Positions 8,719-18,048 are shown, numbered from the stretch's first letter. The stretch is DNA of 64,000 bases from Actinoplanes sp. KI2 (GCF_025630775.1 NZ_JAOSZE010000044.1:1-64000); one strand, 5' to 3'. The notes: generated by a model from the sequence alone, not told the origin. Program-made: numbers and translations.

Positions 8719-10070
8719 GGCTGTTCAACCTCGCCGGGTCGGCGCAGAGGTAGGACACGAACCGGCCGTCCGGATCCCACTTCCCGCGAACCGCCGACAG
8801 GCGTTCGAAGTTCGTGTCCGATACGAAACGGTCCTGGCGCCGGGTGAAGTCGGTGTCGCCCAGGTAGACGCCGGCGCCGCCGAGGGCTGCCGTCCGCGAA
8901 TGGACCCACGATCGGTACTTCTCGTCGTCCGCCGCGTTCTCGTAGATGGCGTACGTGGCGATGTAGACGTTCCCCTCGACCGAGAACGCCATGTCCGGCA
9001 ACGGCCGGTCCGGGGCCCATCCGTACCAGATCGAGAAGGAGTGTTCCGTATCGAGCTCGCTCCACAGCCGCAGCAGCGGCGGCGCCAGCGACGACGCCGG
9101 CGCGTCGGTCCAGGTGCAGTCGACGGCGTACCGGTAGCCCTCCGGGCTCTGCCCCGCCTGCGCCCGGTTCTCCTCCTCGATGCTGGTCGCCCCGCGCACG
9201 TGTCCCAGCCGCCGCTCGGCGAGCGGCCCGTCGTCGAAGACCGCCAGCATCGACGCCGCCTCCTCCGGCGACGACGCCATCACCGTGGTGTGCAGCAGCA
9301 GGACCGTCCCGCCGGGATGCGGGACCCCGGGGTCGAGCGGTACGTCCGGCAGCCGGGTCGCCGCGATGACCGGCTCGACCCGCCGATCGAGCTGGGGCAG
9401 CAGCTCGTGCATCCAGGCGAGCAGCGTCCCGCCGTCGGCGAGCGCGAACGTCCAGGTGTCCTGCCACACATGCGGGTACGCCGGGTAGGTCTGCAGGTGG
9501 AAGGCGGTCACGATGGCCGGGAACCCGGGGCCGGCCCCGCGCCGCCCAGTAGAGGTCGCTGTTCTGCCTGGCGTCCGCTCGGATCCGATCGCCGTCGGCG
9601 GTGACGACGTCCACGGCGACGACGCTCTCGCAGGCCCACCCGACCGATCGGCTGTTCCAGCCCTGACCGCCCTGAAGGAGGAACCCGCCGATCCCGACCG
9701 TCGGGCAGTGCCCGCCCGGGAACGCCCGGCCGTGCGACGCGAGGAAGGGCGCCAACTCCGCACCGCCGCGCACCGACGGACCCGCGACGGCGATGCCCGT
9801 TCCCGCCTCGTACGACATCGTGTTGAGCTTCTGCAAGTCGATGAGCAGTCCACTGTCGCGCACGCTCCACACCGCCCAGGAATGCCCGCCGGAGCGGACC
9901 GCGACCGGCCAGCCCCGGGACCGGGCCAGCCGCACGCCCTCGGCCACCGCGTCGGCGTCGGCCGCGATCAGCACCGCGTCGGGGTACCGCGAAGGGCGTC
10001 GCCGGTTGAAGACCCGGCCGATCCGAGCCTCCTCGTATCCGTCCTCGCCGCGGAGGAAGAGTCCGTCCAT
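8711..10070 (-). pseudogene. BBE-type FAD-linked oxidoreductase, frameshifted
   Basis: A PCMH/berberine-bridge-type FAD oxidoreductase in two frames. The first part (from ATG 10070) contains the FAD-binding run VAVRSGGHSWAVWSV, where the His is the usual flavin-linking position, and GGHCPTVGIGGFLLQGGQGW. The second part carries the substrate domain and the C-terminal BBE segment (YLGDTDFTRRQDRF). The join lies in a GC-only run near 9530-9545, where DLYWAARG should continue AGPGFPAIVTAF; loss of two bases explains it. It is the first gene of a four-gene operon. A sequencing error in the GC run cannot be excluded, but the operon's last gene is also decayed. Confidence 0.75.
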
Positions 10071-10134
10071 CGAAGGCCTACCGTTCTTGCTGTACGGAAA
10101 CGATGTTCCCGATGCGAGAGTATGCTGCGACGCT

Positions 10135-10758
10135 GTGAAGCTGACCCATCTCGGCCACGCCTGCCTCCTCGTGGAGACCGGCGCCCGCCTGCTGCTCGAT
10201 CCGGGCACGATGTCCGACTTCGCCGGCGTACGCGACCTCGACGCCGTGCTCGTCACCCATCAGCACCCGGATCACCTGGACGTGACCCGCCTGGCCGCGC
10301 TGCTCGCCGCGAACCCGGGCGCGAGCCTGGTCGTCGACGTCGACACCGCGTCCGCCGTCGAGGGCCTGCCCGATCACGCGGTGGTCGAGCCGGGCGACCG
10401 TCTGCGGTTCGGCGCGACCACCGTCGACGTCTTCGGCGGACTGCACGCGCCGGTCTACGGTGATGTGCCCGGGTGCGGCAACGCGGCGTACCTGATCGAC
10501 GAGGGAGCGTTCTTCCATCCGGGCGACTCCTTCCTCGTGCCGTCGTCCGAAGTGGACGTGCTGGCGGTGGCGGTGGACGGGCCGTGGCTCAAGCTGGCCG
10601 AGGCGGTCGACTACGTGCGGGCGGTCGACCCGCGGGCGGCGGTGCCGATGCACGAGGGCGAGACCACCGACCCGGCCAAGTACTTCGGGATGCTCGCCGC
10701 GTTCTGCGGCAAGGGGGTGGTCCGCCGCCTCGACGAGGGAGAGGCCGCGGACGTCTAG
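10135..10758 (+). CDS. Metallo-beta-lactamase-fold hydrolase (UlaG/YcjX-like)
   Basis: A 207-residue MBL-fold protein, probably a cytosolic metal-dependent hydrolase. It has the metal site THQHPDHLD near residue 40, a second His in GGLHAPVYGD, the Asp in FHPGDS and a final His in PMHEGET, the layout of UlaG-like hydrolases that cut lactones or phosphodiesters. GTG 10135 follows the -10-like TATGCT (10121-10126) by 8 nt, so it is probably leaderless. It is divergent from the oxidoreductase operon with 64 nt between. Its stop overlaps the stop of the convergent ABC ATPase within CTAG. Confidence 0.8.
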   Translation: MKLTHLGHACLLVETGARLLLDPGTMSDFAGVRDLDAVLVTHQHPDHLDVTRLAALLAANPGASLVVDVDTASAVEGLPDHAVVEPGDRLRFGATTVDVFGGLHAPVYGDVPGCGNAAYLIDEGAFFHPGDSFLVPSSEVDVLAVAVDGPWLKLAEAVDYVRAVDPRAAVPMHEGETTDPAKYFGMLAAFCGKGVVRRLDEGEAADV

Positions 10759-11537
10759 CCGAACATCGACGGCCGCGCCCCGGTGATCCACCCGACGAGC
10801 TGGTCGTTGTCCGTCTCCGCGACCGGCACGTCGGCCACCTTCCGGCCACGGTTGAGCACCGCGATCCGATCGCAGACGGTCATCGCGAGGGGCAGGTTGT
10901 GCGTGACCAGGATGCACGCCACCCCCTGCTCGGCGAGGCTCCTGATCAGCGACTGGACCTGCTGGGTCTGCTCGTAGCCGAGCGCCGCGGTCGGCTCGTC
11001 GAGCAGCAGGATGCCGCTCTTCTCGCCGTTCACCCGCGTCGCGCCGCGGGCGAGCGCGACCACCTGCCGCTGGCCGCCGGAGAGCATCTCCACCGGCCGG
11101 GTCATCGCCGCGGTGCGGACGCCGAGCTTCGCCAGCTCGTCCGTCGACCGGCGGCGCTGCGCCCGGTGGTCGACGAAGCCGAGCCAGCCGAGCGGACCCT
11201 TGCGCAGGATCTCCCGGCCGAGGTTGAGGTTGGTGGCGATGTCCTGCGCGTCGACCAGCGCGAGGTCCTGGTAGACCATCTGGATGCCGGCGTGCGTGGA
11301 GTCGGCCGGCGAGGCGAAGGTCGACGTCTCGCCGTGCACCCGGATCTCGCCGGAGGTCGGCTGGTGCACGCCGGACATCACCTTGAGCAGGGTCGACTTG
11401 CCGGCGCCGTTGTCGCCGAGCAGGCCGAGCACCTCGCCCTGGTGTACCTCGATGTCGATGCTGTCGAGCGCTCGCACGTAGCCGTAGTGCATGTCCACGC
11501 CGCGCAACTCGAGCGCTGGAACTGATGGCGAAGTCAT
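10755..11537 (-). CDS. Carbohydrate ABC transporter ATP-binding protein
   Basis: A 260-residue ATPase of the ribose/xylose importer class in its single-domain form. It has Walker A GDNGAGKST, signature LSGGQRQ, Walker B ILLLDEP and switch His VTHN. It would energise sugar uptake together with a membrane permease, but the adjacent permease gene is truncated, so the system is probably dead unless a second permease exists elsewhere. The permease stop (11546-11548) lies 8 nt before ATG 11537. A GTG at 11549 overlapping that stop (GTGA) is an alternative start. Confidence 0.85.
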   Translation of the reverse strand: MTSPSVPALELRGVDMHYGYVRALDSIDIEVHQGEVLGLLGDNGAGKSTLLKVMSGVHQPTSGEIRVHGETSTFASPADSTHAGIQMVYQDLALVDAQDIATNLNLGREILRKGPLGWLGFVDHRAQRRRSTDELAKLGVRTAAMTRPVEMLSGGQRQVVALARGATRVNGEKSGILLLDEPTAALGYEQTQQVQSLIRSLAEQGVACILVTHNLPLAMTVCDRIAVLNRGRKVADVPVAETDNDQLVGWITGARPSMFG

Positions 11538-11545
11538 GGGGGAGG

Positions 11546-12320
11546 TCACCTCGTTCCGGTGTGGACGGATGCGTGGGCGGACTGCACGAGCCGCCTGGAG
11601 ACCGTGCTGGACACCCACTTCTCCACCGCGAGCGAGCCGAGCAGCAGCAGGCCGGTCACCGCGGTGCCCCAGTACGGTGAGATGCCCTTGAGGGTCAGCG
11701 CGTTCGAGATGGTGCCCAGGATGAGCGCGCCGACCAGCACCCGCGGCAGCGACCCGCGCCCGCCGGCGAGCGAGACACCGGCCAGCGCGACCGCGGTCAG
11801 CGCGTTGAAGATGATGCTCGCGTTCGCCGCCGGGCTGGCCTCGGTGACCAGCGCCGTGGTCACCAGGCCGCCGAGCGCCGCGCAGAAACCGCTGATCACG
11901 AAGCCGAGCACCTTGTACCGGTCGGCGTGGATGCCGGAGCGGCGGACCGCCTCGGGGTTGCCGCCGACCGCCATCAGGCGGATGCCGTCCCGGGTGCGGG
12001 TCAGGAACACCGTGCCGGCCGCGAACAGCACCGCGGTGATCCAGACCGGCGCCGGGACGCCCAGGTAGCGCTGGGTGCCCATGAAGGTGAGCGAGTCCAG
12101 CCCGGGGATGGTGTAGCCGCCGACGAGGACCGAGGCGAGCCCGGTCATCGCCGACAGCGTGCCGATCGTGACCACGATCGGGTTGAAGCCGCGAAGGGTG
12201 ATCAGGCCGTTGACGGCACCGACCACACAACCGAGGAGGAGGGCCGCGACGATCGCCGGCCAGGTCGGCGTGCCGTGCGTGACCAGCGATCCGCAGACAC
12301 AGCCGGCCAGCGCCGCAGAG
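11546..12320 (-). pseudogene. Sugar ABC transporter permease, N-terminally truncated
   Basis: Membrane permease of the RbsC/BPD_transp_2 family. The conserved run VVGAVNGLITLRGFNPIVV and the later VGGNPEAVRRSGI (the EAA-like loop facing the ATPase) are intact, and the C-terminus is complete. At the 5' side the homologous frame continues back through PTWPAIVAALLLGC and then stops abruptly near 12316, where the neighbouring reductase gene begins in another frame. About 80-90 N-terminal residues, including the first membrane helices, are missing, as is any substrate-binding protein gene. This is a deletion fusion rather than a start-site problem. Confidence 0.8.
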
Positions 12321-13200
12321 CGACCATCGCGTCGTGGGCGGGCGTGGGCACGCCGGTCCGGCGGCCCTCGGCGGCGATGCCGCCGTTGAGCACGGCTATC
12401 TCGGTGGTCCGGCGGGCGAGCACGTCCTGCAGCATCGAGGGTTTGTGGGCGTACGCGTCCCGGATCGCCTCCTCGACCGCCTCGCGCGGATCACGAGTGA
12501 GCGCGATGCCCGCCCGGTCGCAGACGCTCTCCGCCTCCTCGATCAGGCGCTCGACCTCTCGGCGCAGTCCCGGATCGGTGCACACCTCGCCCACGGTGAG
12601 CCCGGTGAGCGCGGATAGCGGGCTGGTGGCCGCGTTGAACACGACTTTCGTCCACTGCGGACCCCGGGCGTCGGCGACCACATGGGTGGTCAGGCCGCCG
12701 GCGTCGAGCAGCCGGCCCAGCAGAGCGATCTCGTCCGATCGTGCCGGGCTCGGCTCGAACGGCCCGATCCAGGTGTCGCCGGGTGCGTCGTAGCGGACGG
12801 TGCCGGGCGCGGTGACCGCCCCGGCGGTGACGATCGTGCCCCGGATGACCCGGGGGATCAGTTCGGCGATCGTTTCCTCGTTGCCGACCCCGTTCTGCAC
12901 GCTCACCACGGCGGCGGCCGACAACGCTTTCCGCGCGGCTCGGACCGCCTCCCGGGTGTGCTGCGCCTTGGTCGCCACGATGCCGAAGTCGCAGGGCGGC
13001 AGGCCGGCGGCGTCGGTCAGCGCGTGCACGGCAGCGGTGAAGCCGGCCGGCCCGGTCACTCGCAGACCGTTCCGCGCGATCGCGGTCATGTGCTCGGTCC
13101 ACGGGTCGACCGCCCAGACCTCGACGCCCGGCGCCCGGGTGAGGTGGGCGGCGTACAGGCTGCCGATCGCGCCGCACCCGAGCACGGCCACCCGGATCAC
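12202..13200 (-). CDS. 2-Dehydropantoate 2-reductase-like enzyme with replaced C-terminus
   Basis: A 332-residue NADPH-dependent ketopantoate-reductase-family protein. It has the N-terminal Rossmann motif GCGAIGS, a catalytic Lys in WTKVVFNAA and the C-terminal domain motif PSMLQDV with a following arginine. Homology holds up to VPTPAHDAMVAL; the last 25 or so residues (Arg/Ser-rich) come from reading into the truncated permease in another frame. The active site should survive, but the tail is abnormal. In this operon it more likely acts on a sugar-acid or keto-acid intermediate than in pantothenate synthesis. Confidence 0.8.
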   Translation of the reverse strand: MIRVAVLGCGAIGSLYAAHLTRAPGVEVWAVDPWTEHMTAIARNGLRVTGPAGFTAAVHALTDAAGLPPCDFGIVATKAQHTREAVRAARKALSAAAVVSVQNGVGNEETIAELIPRVIRGTIVTAGAVTAPGTVRYDAPGDTWIGPFEPSPARSDEIALLGRLLDAGGLTTHVVADARGPQWTKVVFNAATSPLSALTGLTVGEVCTDPGLRREVERLIEEAESVCDRAGIALTRDPREAVEEAIRDAYAHKPSMLQDVLARRTTEIAVLNGGIAAEGRRTGVPTPAHDAMVALRRWPAVSADRWSRTARRPGRRSSRPSSSVVWSVPSTA

Positions 13201-13210
13201 CGCGCCGCCT

Positions 13211-13310
13211 CGGCGCCGCCGGCGCGCGGACCGCCGGCCGCCCGGGTCACAGCGCCGCCCCGGCGCCGCCGGCGCGCGGACCGCCGGGCGCCCGGGTCAC
13301 AGCGCCGCCC
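13211..13310. repeat. 50-bp tandem duplication at the end of the GlcG-like gene
   Basis: Two copies of a 50-bp unit (13211-13260 and 13261-13310) differ at one base (C at 13238, G at 13288). The second copy covers the last codons and stop of the GlcG-like gene; the first is an untranslated duplicate lying before the reductase start. Confidence 0.9.
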
Positions 13311-14262
13311 TGGCCAGAGTGGCGCAGGTTGCCGGGTCGGCGCCGCCGATGCCGAGGCCGCCGACCACCCGGCCGTCGAGCACGATCGGCAGTCCGCCGG
13401 GCGCGGCCAGCAGCGGCGCCGGATGCAGCGCGGCGAGCTGTGCGGCCGGATACCAGTCGGCGAGCTGGTCGCTGGGGACGCCGAAGCGCGCCGCCGCGCT
13501 CGCCGTGGCCAGGGCGACGTCGACGCCGCCGGCCACCGCGTGGTCCATCCGGTCCTGCTGGATCGGGTCGCCGCCCCGGTCGACGACGGCCACACTCACC
13601 CGCAGACCGGCACCCGCGGCCGCGACCAGCACCCGATCGCAAACCGCCACGGCCCAGTCGAGCTCGCTCTGCCGCACCGCGGGCGGGGCCGGTTTCAGGC
13701 CGAGGCTGCGGTCGGGCGGGACCGTCAGATCGCCGAACCGGGCCTGCCAGCGAGAGCGATCGTCGCCGTGCTGTCCCGCGTAGGGCGTGCTCAAGGCGTA
13801 CGCAAGAAGGAGGTCTTCGGGGTTGGCCGGCTCGCCCTCGGCCGAGACCGCCTCGGGCGCCACCCCGGCGGGCAGGAATGGGCTGACCGTCGCGCCGGAC
13901 GCGGAGATGCCGCCGACGACCACCTCCCCGGCACGGATCGGCAGGCCGCCCGCGCCGGGGAAGAGCGCCTCCGGGGAAGCGGTCACGAAGCCCCGGCTGA
14001 TCGGTGCGGGCAGGGTGGTCATCCGGTGCAGGTGCTCGGCGCTCGGGATCTGCTGGGTCGCCGAGATCCACGCCTTGGAGCGGGCCCGGCACATGCCGCC
14101 GGGGCCGCCGTGATCGAGCCGCGAGGCCGTGACCAGCGCACCGCTCGCGCCGACCACCGCGATCGCGCCGCGCAGACCCAACTGCTCGGCCTTGTCCACC
14201 GCCCGGCGCACCAACGCCCGGGCCTCCGCCAACGGGAGGTCGACGGGGTGGACCGCGGTCAT
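13297..14262 (-). CDS. Double GlcG/HbpS-like (DUF336) protein
   Basis: A 321-residue protein with two GlcG/HbpS-like domains in tandem (about residues 1-150 and 175-321). Each has the family pattern of an N-terminal VAVVDRGG/AVVGASG strand, a helix rich in Ala, and GGLPI followed by VVGGIGxSGA. Single-domain relatives include the haem-binding HbpS and GlcG, which accompany glycolate and diol catabolism; its exact role is unclear. Its ATG overlaps the upstream SDR stop (TGATG), giving tight coupling. The 3' end lies in a 50-bp tandem duplication. Confidence 0.75.
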   Translation of the reverse strand: MTAVHPVDLPLAEARALVRRAVDKAEQLGLRGAIAVVGASGALVTASRLDHGGPGGMCRARSKAWISATQQIPSAEHLHRMTTLPAPISRGFVTASPEALFPGAGGLPIRAGEVVVGGISASGATVSPFLPAGVAPEAVSAEGEPANPEDLLLAYALSTPYAGQHGDDRSRWQARFGDLTVPPDRSLGLKPAPPAVRQSELDWAVAVCDRVLVAAAGAGLRVSVAVVDRGGDPIQQDRMDHAVAGGVDVALATASAAARFGVPSDQLADWYPAAQLAALHPAPLLAAPGGLPIVLDGRVVGGLGIGGADPATCATLARAAL

Positions 14263-15056
14263 CAGGCGCCGACCATGTTGTATCCGCCGTCGGCGACCAG
14301 GTACCCGCCGGTCATGTGGAACGCATCGTCGGTGGCGAGGAAGAGAGCGGTGCCGGCCAGTTCGGCCGGGCCCGGGATGCGGCCCATCGGGGTCATCCTG
14401 CGCAGCTGGTCGCCGCGGCCCTCGCGCCAGTCCTTGCGGCCCAGCGTCGCCTCGGTCTCGATGAAACCGGGCGCGAACACGTTGACCCGCACGATCGGAG
14501 CGAACGCGTGCGCGTACGACTTGGTGAGACCGAGCAGGCCGTATTTGGCCGCGGCGTACTGCGGGGCGCGGGCGCTGCCCCGGACGATCACGGTCGATCC
14601 GATGTTGACGATCGCGCCGTGGCCCTGGTCGAGCATCCGGGCGCCGAACTCGTGGACGCACGCCATCGTGCCCTTGATGTCGACGGCGAGCACGTGGTCG
14701 ACCGACTCCTCGGTGATGTCCCGCCAGGACATCTGCTCGCGGGCCACGTCGCCGACGTTGTTGATCACCGCGTCGACGCCGCCGAGCTGCCGGAAGGCGT
14801 CGTCGGCGAGCGCCTTGACCTGCGCCCAGTCGGCGATGTCGGCCTGCAGCAGCACCGGCTCGGCGCCGGCCTCGCGGACCCGGTCGCCGGTCTGCTCGGC
14901 GCCGGCCTTCGACGACCGGTAGTGCACGCCGACGATGCGGGCGCCCTCCTGCGCGGCGCGGACGGCGATCTCGGCGCCGAAACCGGTGCCGGCCCCGGTG
15001 ACGACGACCGATCGGCCCTCGAAGCGGCGGGGGACGGGAACGGGGTGCAGAGCCAC
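14262..15056 (-). CDS. SDR family oxidoreductase (second of operon)
   Basis: A classical short-chain dehydrogenase of 264 residues, probably cytosolic and NAD(P)-dependent. It has the cofactor motif TGAGTGFG near residue 20, NNVG, the catalytic Ser in NIGST and YAAAK. The C-terminal GGYLVADGGYNM is typical of sugar- and polyol-acting SDRs. It lies 12 nt downstream of the other SDR and is coupled to the GlcG-like gene. Substrate unknown; the operon suggests oxidation of a sugar, polyol or sugar acid. Confidence 0.85.
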   Translation of the reverse strand: MALHPVPVPRRFEGRSVVVTGAGTGFGAEIAVRAAQEGARIVGVHYRSSKAGAEQTGDRVREAGAEPVLLQADIADWAQVKALADDAFRQLGGVDAVINNVGDVAREQMSWRDITEESVDHVLAVDIKGTMACVHEFGARMLDQGHGAIVNIGSTVIVRGSARAPQYAAAKYGLLGLTKSYAHAFAPIVRVNVFAPGFIETEATLGRKDWREGRGDQLRRMTPMGRIPGPAELAGTALFLATDDAFHMTGGYLVADGGYNMVGA

Positions 15057-15068
15057 GGGAGCTTCCTT

Positions 15069-15827
15069 TCAGACGAGCACGCGCCCGCCGTCGACGTAGA
15101 GGACTTGGCCGGTGATGAAGCGGGCCCGATCGGAGGCGAGGAAGGTGACCGCGTCGGCCACCTCCTCCGGCACGCCGAGGCGTTGGGCCGGGACGAGACG
15201 TTCGAGGGCGGCGCGGTTGCCGTTGCGGTCGAGGTGGTCCTTGGTCAGGTCGGTCTCGATGTAACCGGGCGCGATCGCGTTCACCGTGACGCCGCGCGCC
15301 GCCCACTCCCGGGCCATCACGCGTACGAGCTGATTGAGACCGCCCTTGGTCGCCGCGTACGGCGCGTGGTCGGCGTGCGCGAGCAGGCCGGACACCGAGG
15401 ACATGAAAACCATCCGGCCGTAGCCGGCGCCGACCATCAGACGGCCGACGTGCTGTCCCATCCAGTAGGCGGTGGAGAGGTTCAGCTCCATCAGCTGCTG
15501 CCAGTCGGCGTCGGTGAGATCGAGGACCGGGCGGCGGACGTTGCGCCCGACGGCGTGCAGGAACACCTGCGGTACGCCGATCCGCGCGGCCGCCTCGTCG
15601 ACCACCTGCCGGCAGCGAGCGGGATCGCGCAGGTCACCGCGGATCGTCTCGATGACGCCGCCGGCCTCCTTGGCCTGGCGGGCCACCGCGTCGAGCTTGC
15701 CCTCGTCGAGGTCGGCCAGCGCCACCCGGGCGCCCTGCGCGGCGAGGCTCACCGCGCTCGCGCCGCCGAGGCCGCCCGCGCCGACCACGAGCGCCGGCCG
15801 ACCCGTAAGCGCCAGCCAGTCCGCCAT
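15069..15827 (-). CDS. SDR family oxidoreductase (first of operon)
   Basis: A 252-residue short-chain dehydrogenase and first gene of the IclR-linked operon. The nucleotide-binding loop is GAGGLGG rather than the usual TGxxxGxG. HAVGRN replaces NNAG, with catalytic Ser in FMSSVSG and YAATKGG. The C-terminus has GQVLYVDGG. GGAG lies 8 nt before the ATG, and a good promoter lies upstream. The altered glycine loop and missing NNAG make it a divergent member, but the Ser-Tyr-Lys triad is complete. Confidence 0.85.
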   Translation of the reverse strand: MADWLALTGRPALVVGAGGLGGASAVSLAAQGARVALADLDEGKLDAVARQAKEAGGVIETIRGDLRDPARCRQVVDEAAARIGVPQVFLHAVGRNVRRPVLDLTDADWQQLMELNLSTAYWMGQHVGRLMVGAGYGRMVFMSSVSGLLAHADHAPYAATKGGLNQLVRVMAREWAARGVTVNAIAPGYIETDLTKDHLDRNGNRAALERLVPAQRLGVPEEVADAVTFLASDRARFITGQVLYVDGGRVLV

Positions 15828-15869
15828 TTTCCAGCTCCTATTCTCACATCACGAAAGCGACTATCCAGT

Positions 15870-15898
15870 ACCGTAGACGGTGGGGTTGGGCCTGTCCA
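15870..15898 (-). promoter_or_regulatory. Promoter of the SDR/ABC operon
   Basis: On the minus strand, TGGACA (complement of 15893-15898) and TACGGT (15870-15875) are separated by exactly 17 bp, a good vegetative-type promoter, about 43 nt upstream of the first SDR start. It lies in the 130-nt divergent region shared with the iclR-type gene, so IclR binding here would be expected. Confidence 0.6.
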
Positions 15899-15957
15899 GG
15901 CTGCGGTTGCGCCGGGCTCTAGGCTCATGGTTCTCAACCTTCGTCGCGGGGAGCACG

Positions 15958-16734
15958 ATGGCGGACGCGAAGCCGGAGTACCGGGTCGAAGCCCTGGCCA
16001 AGGGGCTCCGACTGCTCAGTCTCTTCACCGAGCAGCGGCCCACCTGGCGGGTCACCGACCTCGCCGAGGCGGCCGGGCTGCCGATGCCGACCGCCTACCG
16101 GGTGGTGCAGACGCTCACCTCCGAGGGCTATCTCGATCATCTGCCGGGCGGTGACTATCGGCCGGGCGTACGCGTGCTGACGCTGGGCGGTGCCGCGTTG
16201 CGCAGCCTCGACCTGGTGGAGCTGGCGACGCCGCGCCTGCAACAGCTGGCCGCGCAGACCGGCGAGACGGTCAATCTCGCGGTGCTGACCGGCGATCGCG
16301 TGCTCTACCTGGTGCGGCTGCGCAACTCCGATCTGGTCACGGCCAACATCCAGGTGGGCTCGACGCTGCCGGCCGTGCACACGTCGATCGGCAAGCTGCT
16401 GCTCGCCGACCTCGAGCCGGAGGTGCTCGCCGAGCAGGTCACCGAGGCGTCCTTCCCGGCGCAGCACGGGCCGAACGCGAAGGTGTCGCTCGACGAGCTG
16501 CGTGCGGAACTGGCCCACATCCGCGAACAGGGGTGGGCGGTGCAGGACGAGGAGCTCGCGTACGGGTTGCGATCGGTCGCCGGGCCGATCACCGGGCCGG
16601 ACGGCCGGGTGATCGCCGGGGTCAACCTCGCGGTGCAGGCCCGGGACTGGTCGGCGCAGCGGATCGTGCGCGAGCTCAAGCCGGTGGTGCTGGCCTCCTG
16701 CGCGGAGATCTCGCAGCTGGTCGCCGGATCGTAA
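15958..16734 (+). CDS. IclR-family transcriptional regulator
   Basis: A 258-residue regulator with an N-terminal winged helix-turn-helix (VTDLAEAAGLPMPTAYRVVQTL, about residues 27-50) and a C-terminal IclR effector-binding domain. The latter contains GETVNLAVL, PAVHTSIGKLLLA and YGLRSVAGPI. It probably controls the divergent SDR/GlcG/reductase/ABC operon in response to a catabolic intermediate. GGGAG 6 nt before ATG 15958 fixes the start. Whether it represses or activates cannot be read from the sequence. Confidence 0.9.
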   Translation: MADAKPEYRVEALAKGLRLLSLFTEQRPTWRVTDLAEAAGLPMPTAYRVVQTLTSEGYLDHLPGGDYRPGVRVLTLGGAALRSLDLVELATPRLQQLAAQTGETVNLAVLTGDRVLYLVRLRNSDLVTANIQVGSTLPAVHTSIGKLLLADLEPEVLAEQVTEASFPAQHGPNAKVSLDELRAELAHIREQGWAVQDEELAYGLRSVAGPITGPDGRVIAGVNLAVQARDWSAQRIVRELKPVVLASCAEISQLVAGS

Positions 16735-16781
16735 AGCGGTCTTCGCGGTACGAGAATGTGGCGTTCTCCTAGGGTGAGTGC

Positions 16782-18041
16782 ATGATCGCTCACCCGGGAC
16801 TGCGCCTCACCGACCACACCGTCACCGTGCCGCTCGACCACCAGCGACCGGACGAGGGCACGATCGAGGTCTTCGCCCGTGAGGTGGTCGCCGCCGACCG
16901 GGCCGGCGACGATCTGCCCTGGCTGCTCTTCCTGCAGGGCGGCCCCGGTGGGAAGTCGCCGCGTCCGGTGCGCTCCGAGAGCTGGATCGCCCGTGCCGTG
17001 CGCACCCACCGGGTGTTGCTTCTCGACCAGCGGGGAACCGGCCGGAGCACGCCGATCACCGCCCGCACGGCGGCCGGCCGGTCGGCCGCGGAACTGGCCG
17101 GCCACCTGCGGCTGTTCCGAGCGGACAGCATCGTCGCGGACGCCGAAATCCTGCGCGAGCGGGTGGCCGGCGGCGGCCGGTGGGACACGCTCGGGCAGAG
17201 CTACGGCGGTCTCGTCACGATGACCTATCTGTCGATGGCGCCAGGCGGGCTGCGCACCTGCTACGTGACCGGCGGTCTGCCGGGCCTGACCGCGACCGCC
17301 GAGCAGGTCTACGCGCGCACCTACCCGCGGGTGGCGGCCAAGAACGCCGAGTTCTACGCGTCGTTCCCGGGCGCCGCGGCGGCCGTCCGCCGGATCGCCG
17401 ACCACCTGGCCGCCGACGACGTGCGACTGCCCGACGGCGACCGGCTCACCGTCGAGCGGCTGCGCTTCCTCGGCAACACCTTCGGGATGAGCGACGGATA
17501 CGCCCAGGTTCGCTGGCTGCTCGACGGCGCGTGGCACGGCGAGCAGTTGTCCGACGGCTTCCGGTACGAGGTGATGACGCGGACCGGCTTCATCGATCAG
17601 CCGCTGTTCGCCCTGCAGGAGTACTGCTACGGACAGGGAACCGGCCCGACGAACTGGGCCGCCTGGCGCGCTCTCGGCAGCCATCCGGCCTTCGCCGCGG
17701 ACGCCGATCCGCTGCTGTTCACCGGCGAGATGATGTACCCCTGGATGTTCGAGCAGATCGCCGCGCTGCGCCCGTTCGCCGGCGCCGCCGACATTCTGGC
17801 CTCGTCGGACGACTGGCCGCCGCTCTACGACCGCGCCCGGCTGGCCGCGAACGAGGTGCCGGTGCTCGCCGCGGTCTACTTCGATGACATGTACGTCGAC
17901 GCGGGCCTTTCGCTGGAGACGGCGGCGGCGGTCGGCAACGTGCGCACCTGGGTCACCAACGAATACGAGCACGACGGTCTGCGCACGTCGGGCGAGGCCG
18001 TGCTCGGTCACTTGATGGAGATGGCCGCGGGTCTGCGATGA
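16782..18041 (+). CDS. Alpha/beta-hydrolase, proline iminopeptidase-like (peptidase S33)
   Basis: A 419-residue hydrolase of the S33 group, which removes N-terminal proline or small residues from peptides. It has the oxyanion region LQGGPGG, the DQRGTGRS loop, the nucleophile elbow GQSYGG and a late His in NEYEHDGLR. The cap domain is large, as in the 400-plus-residue actinobacterial members. TAGGGT (16770-16775) lies 6 nt before ATG, which suggests a leaderless transcript. It ends in front of a strong hairpin shared with the convergent YegP-like gene. Confidence 0.85.
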   Translation: MIAHPGLRLTDHTVTVPLDHQRPDEGTIEVFAREVVAADRAGDDLPWLLFLQGGPGGKSPRPVRSESWIARAVRTHRVLLLDQRGTGRSTPITARTAAGRSAAELAGHLRLFRADSIVADAEILRERVAGGGRWDTLGQSYGGLVTMTYLSMAPGGLRTCYVTGGLPGLTATAEQVYARTYPRVAAKNAEFYASFPGAAAAVRRIADHLAADDVRLPDGDRLTVERLRFLGNTFGMSDGYAQVRWLLDGAWHGEQLSDGFRYEVMTRTGFIDQPLFALQEYCYGQGTGPTNWAAWRALGSHPAFAADADPLLFTGEMMYPWMFEQIAALRPFAGAADILASSDDWPPLYDRARLAANEVPVLAAVYFDDMYVDAGLSLETAAAVGNVRTWVTNEYEHDGLRTSGEAVLGHLMEMAAGLR

Positions 18042-18048
18042 CGGCCGC

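Noticed and set aside
12682..14922. Open frame of 746 codons on the plus strand
   Set aside because: Antisense to the reductase, GlcG-like and SDR genes, which all show clear motifs.
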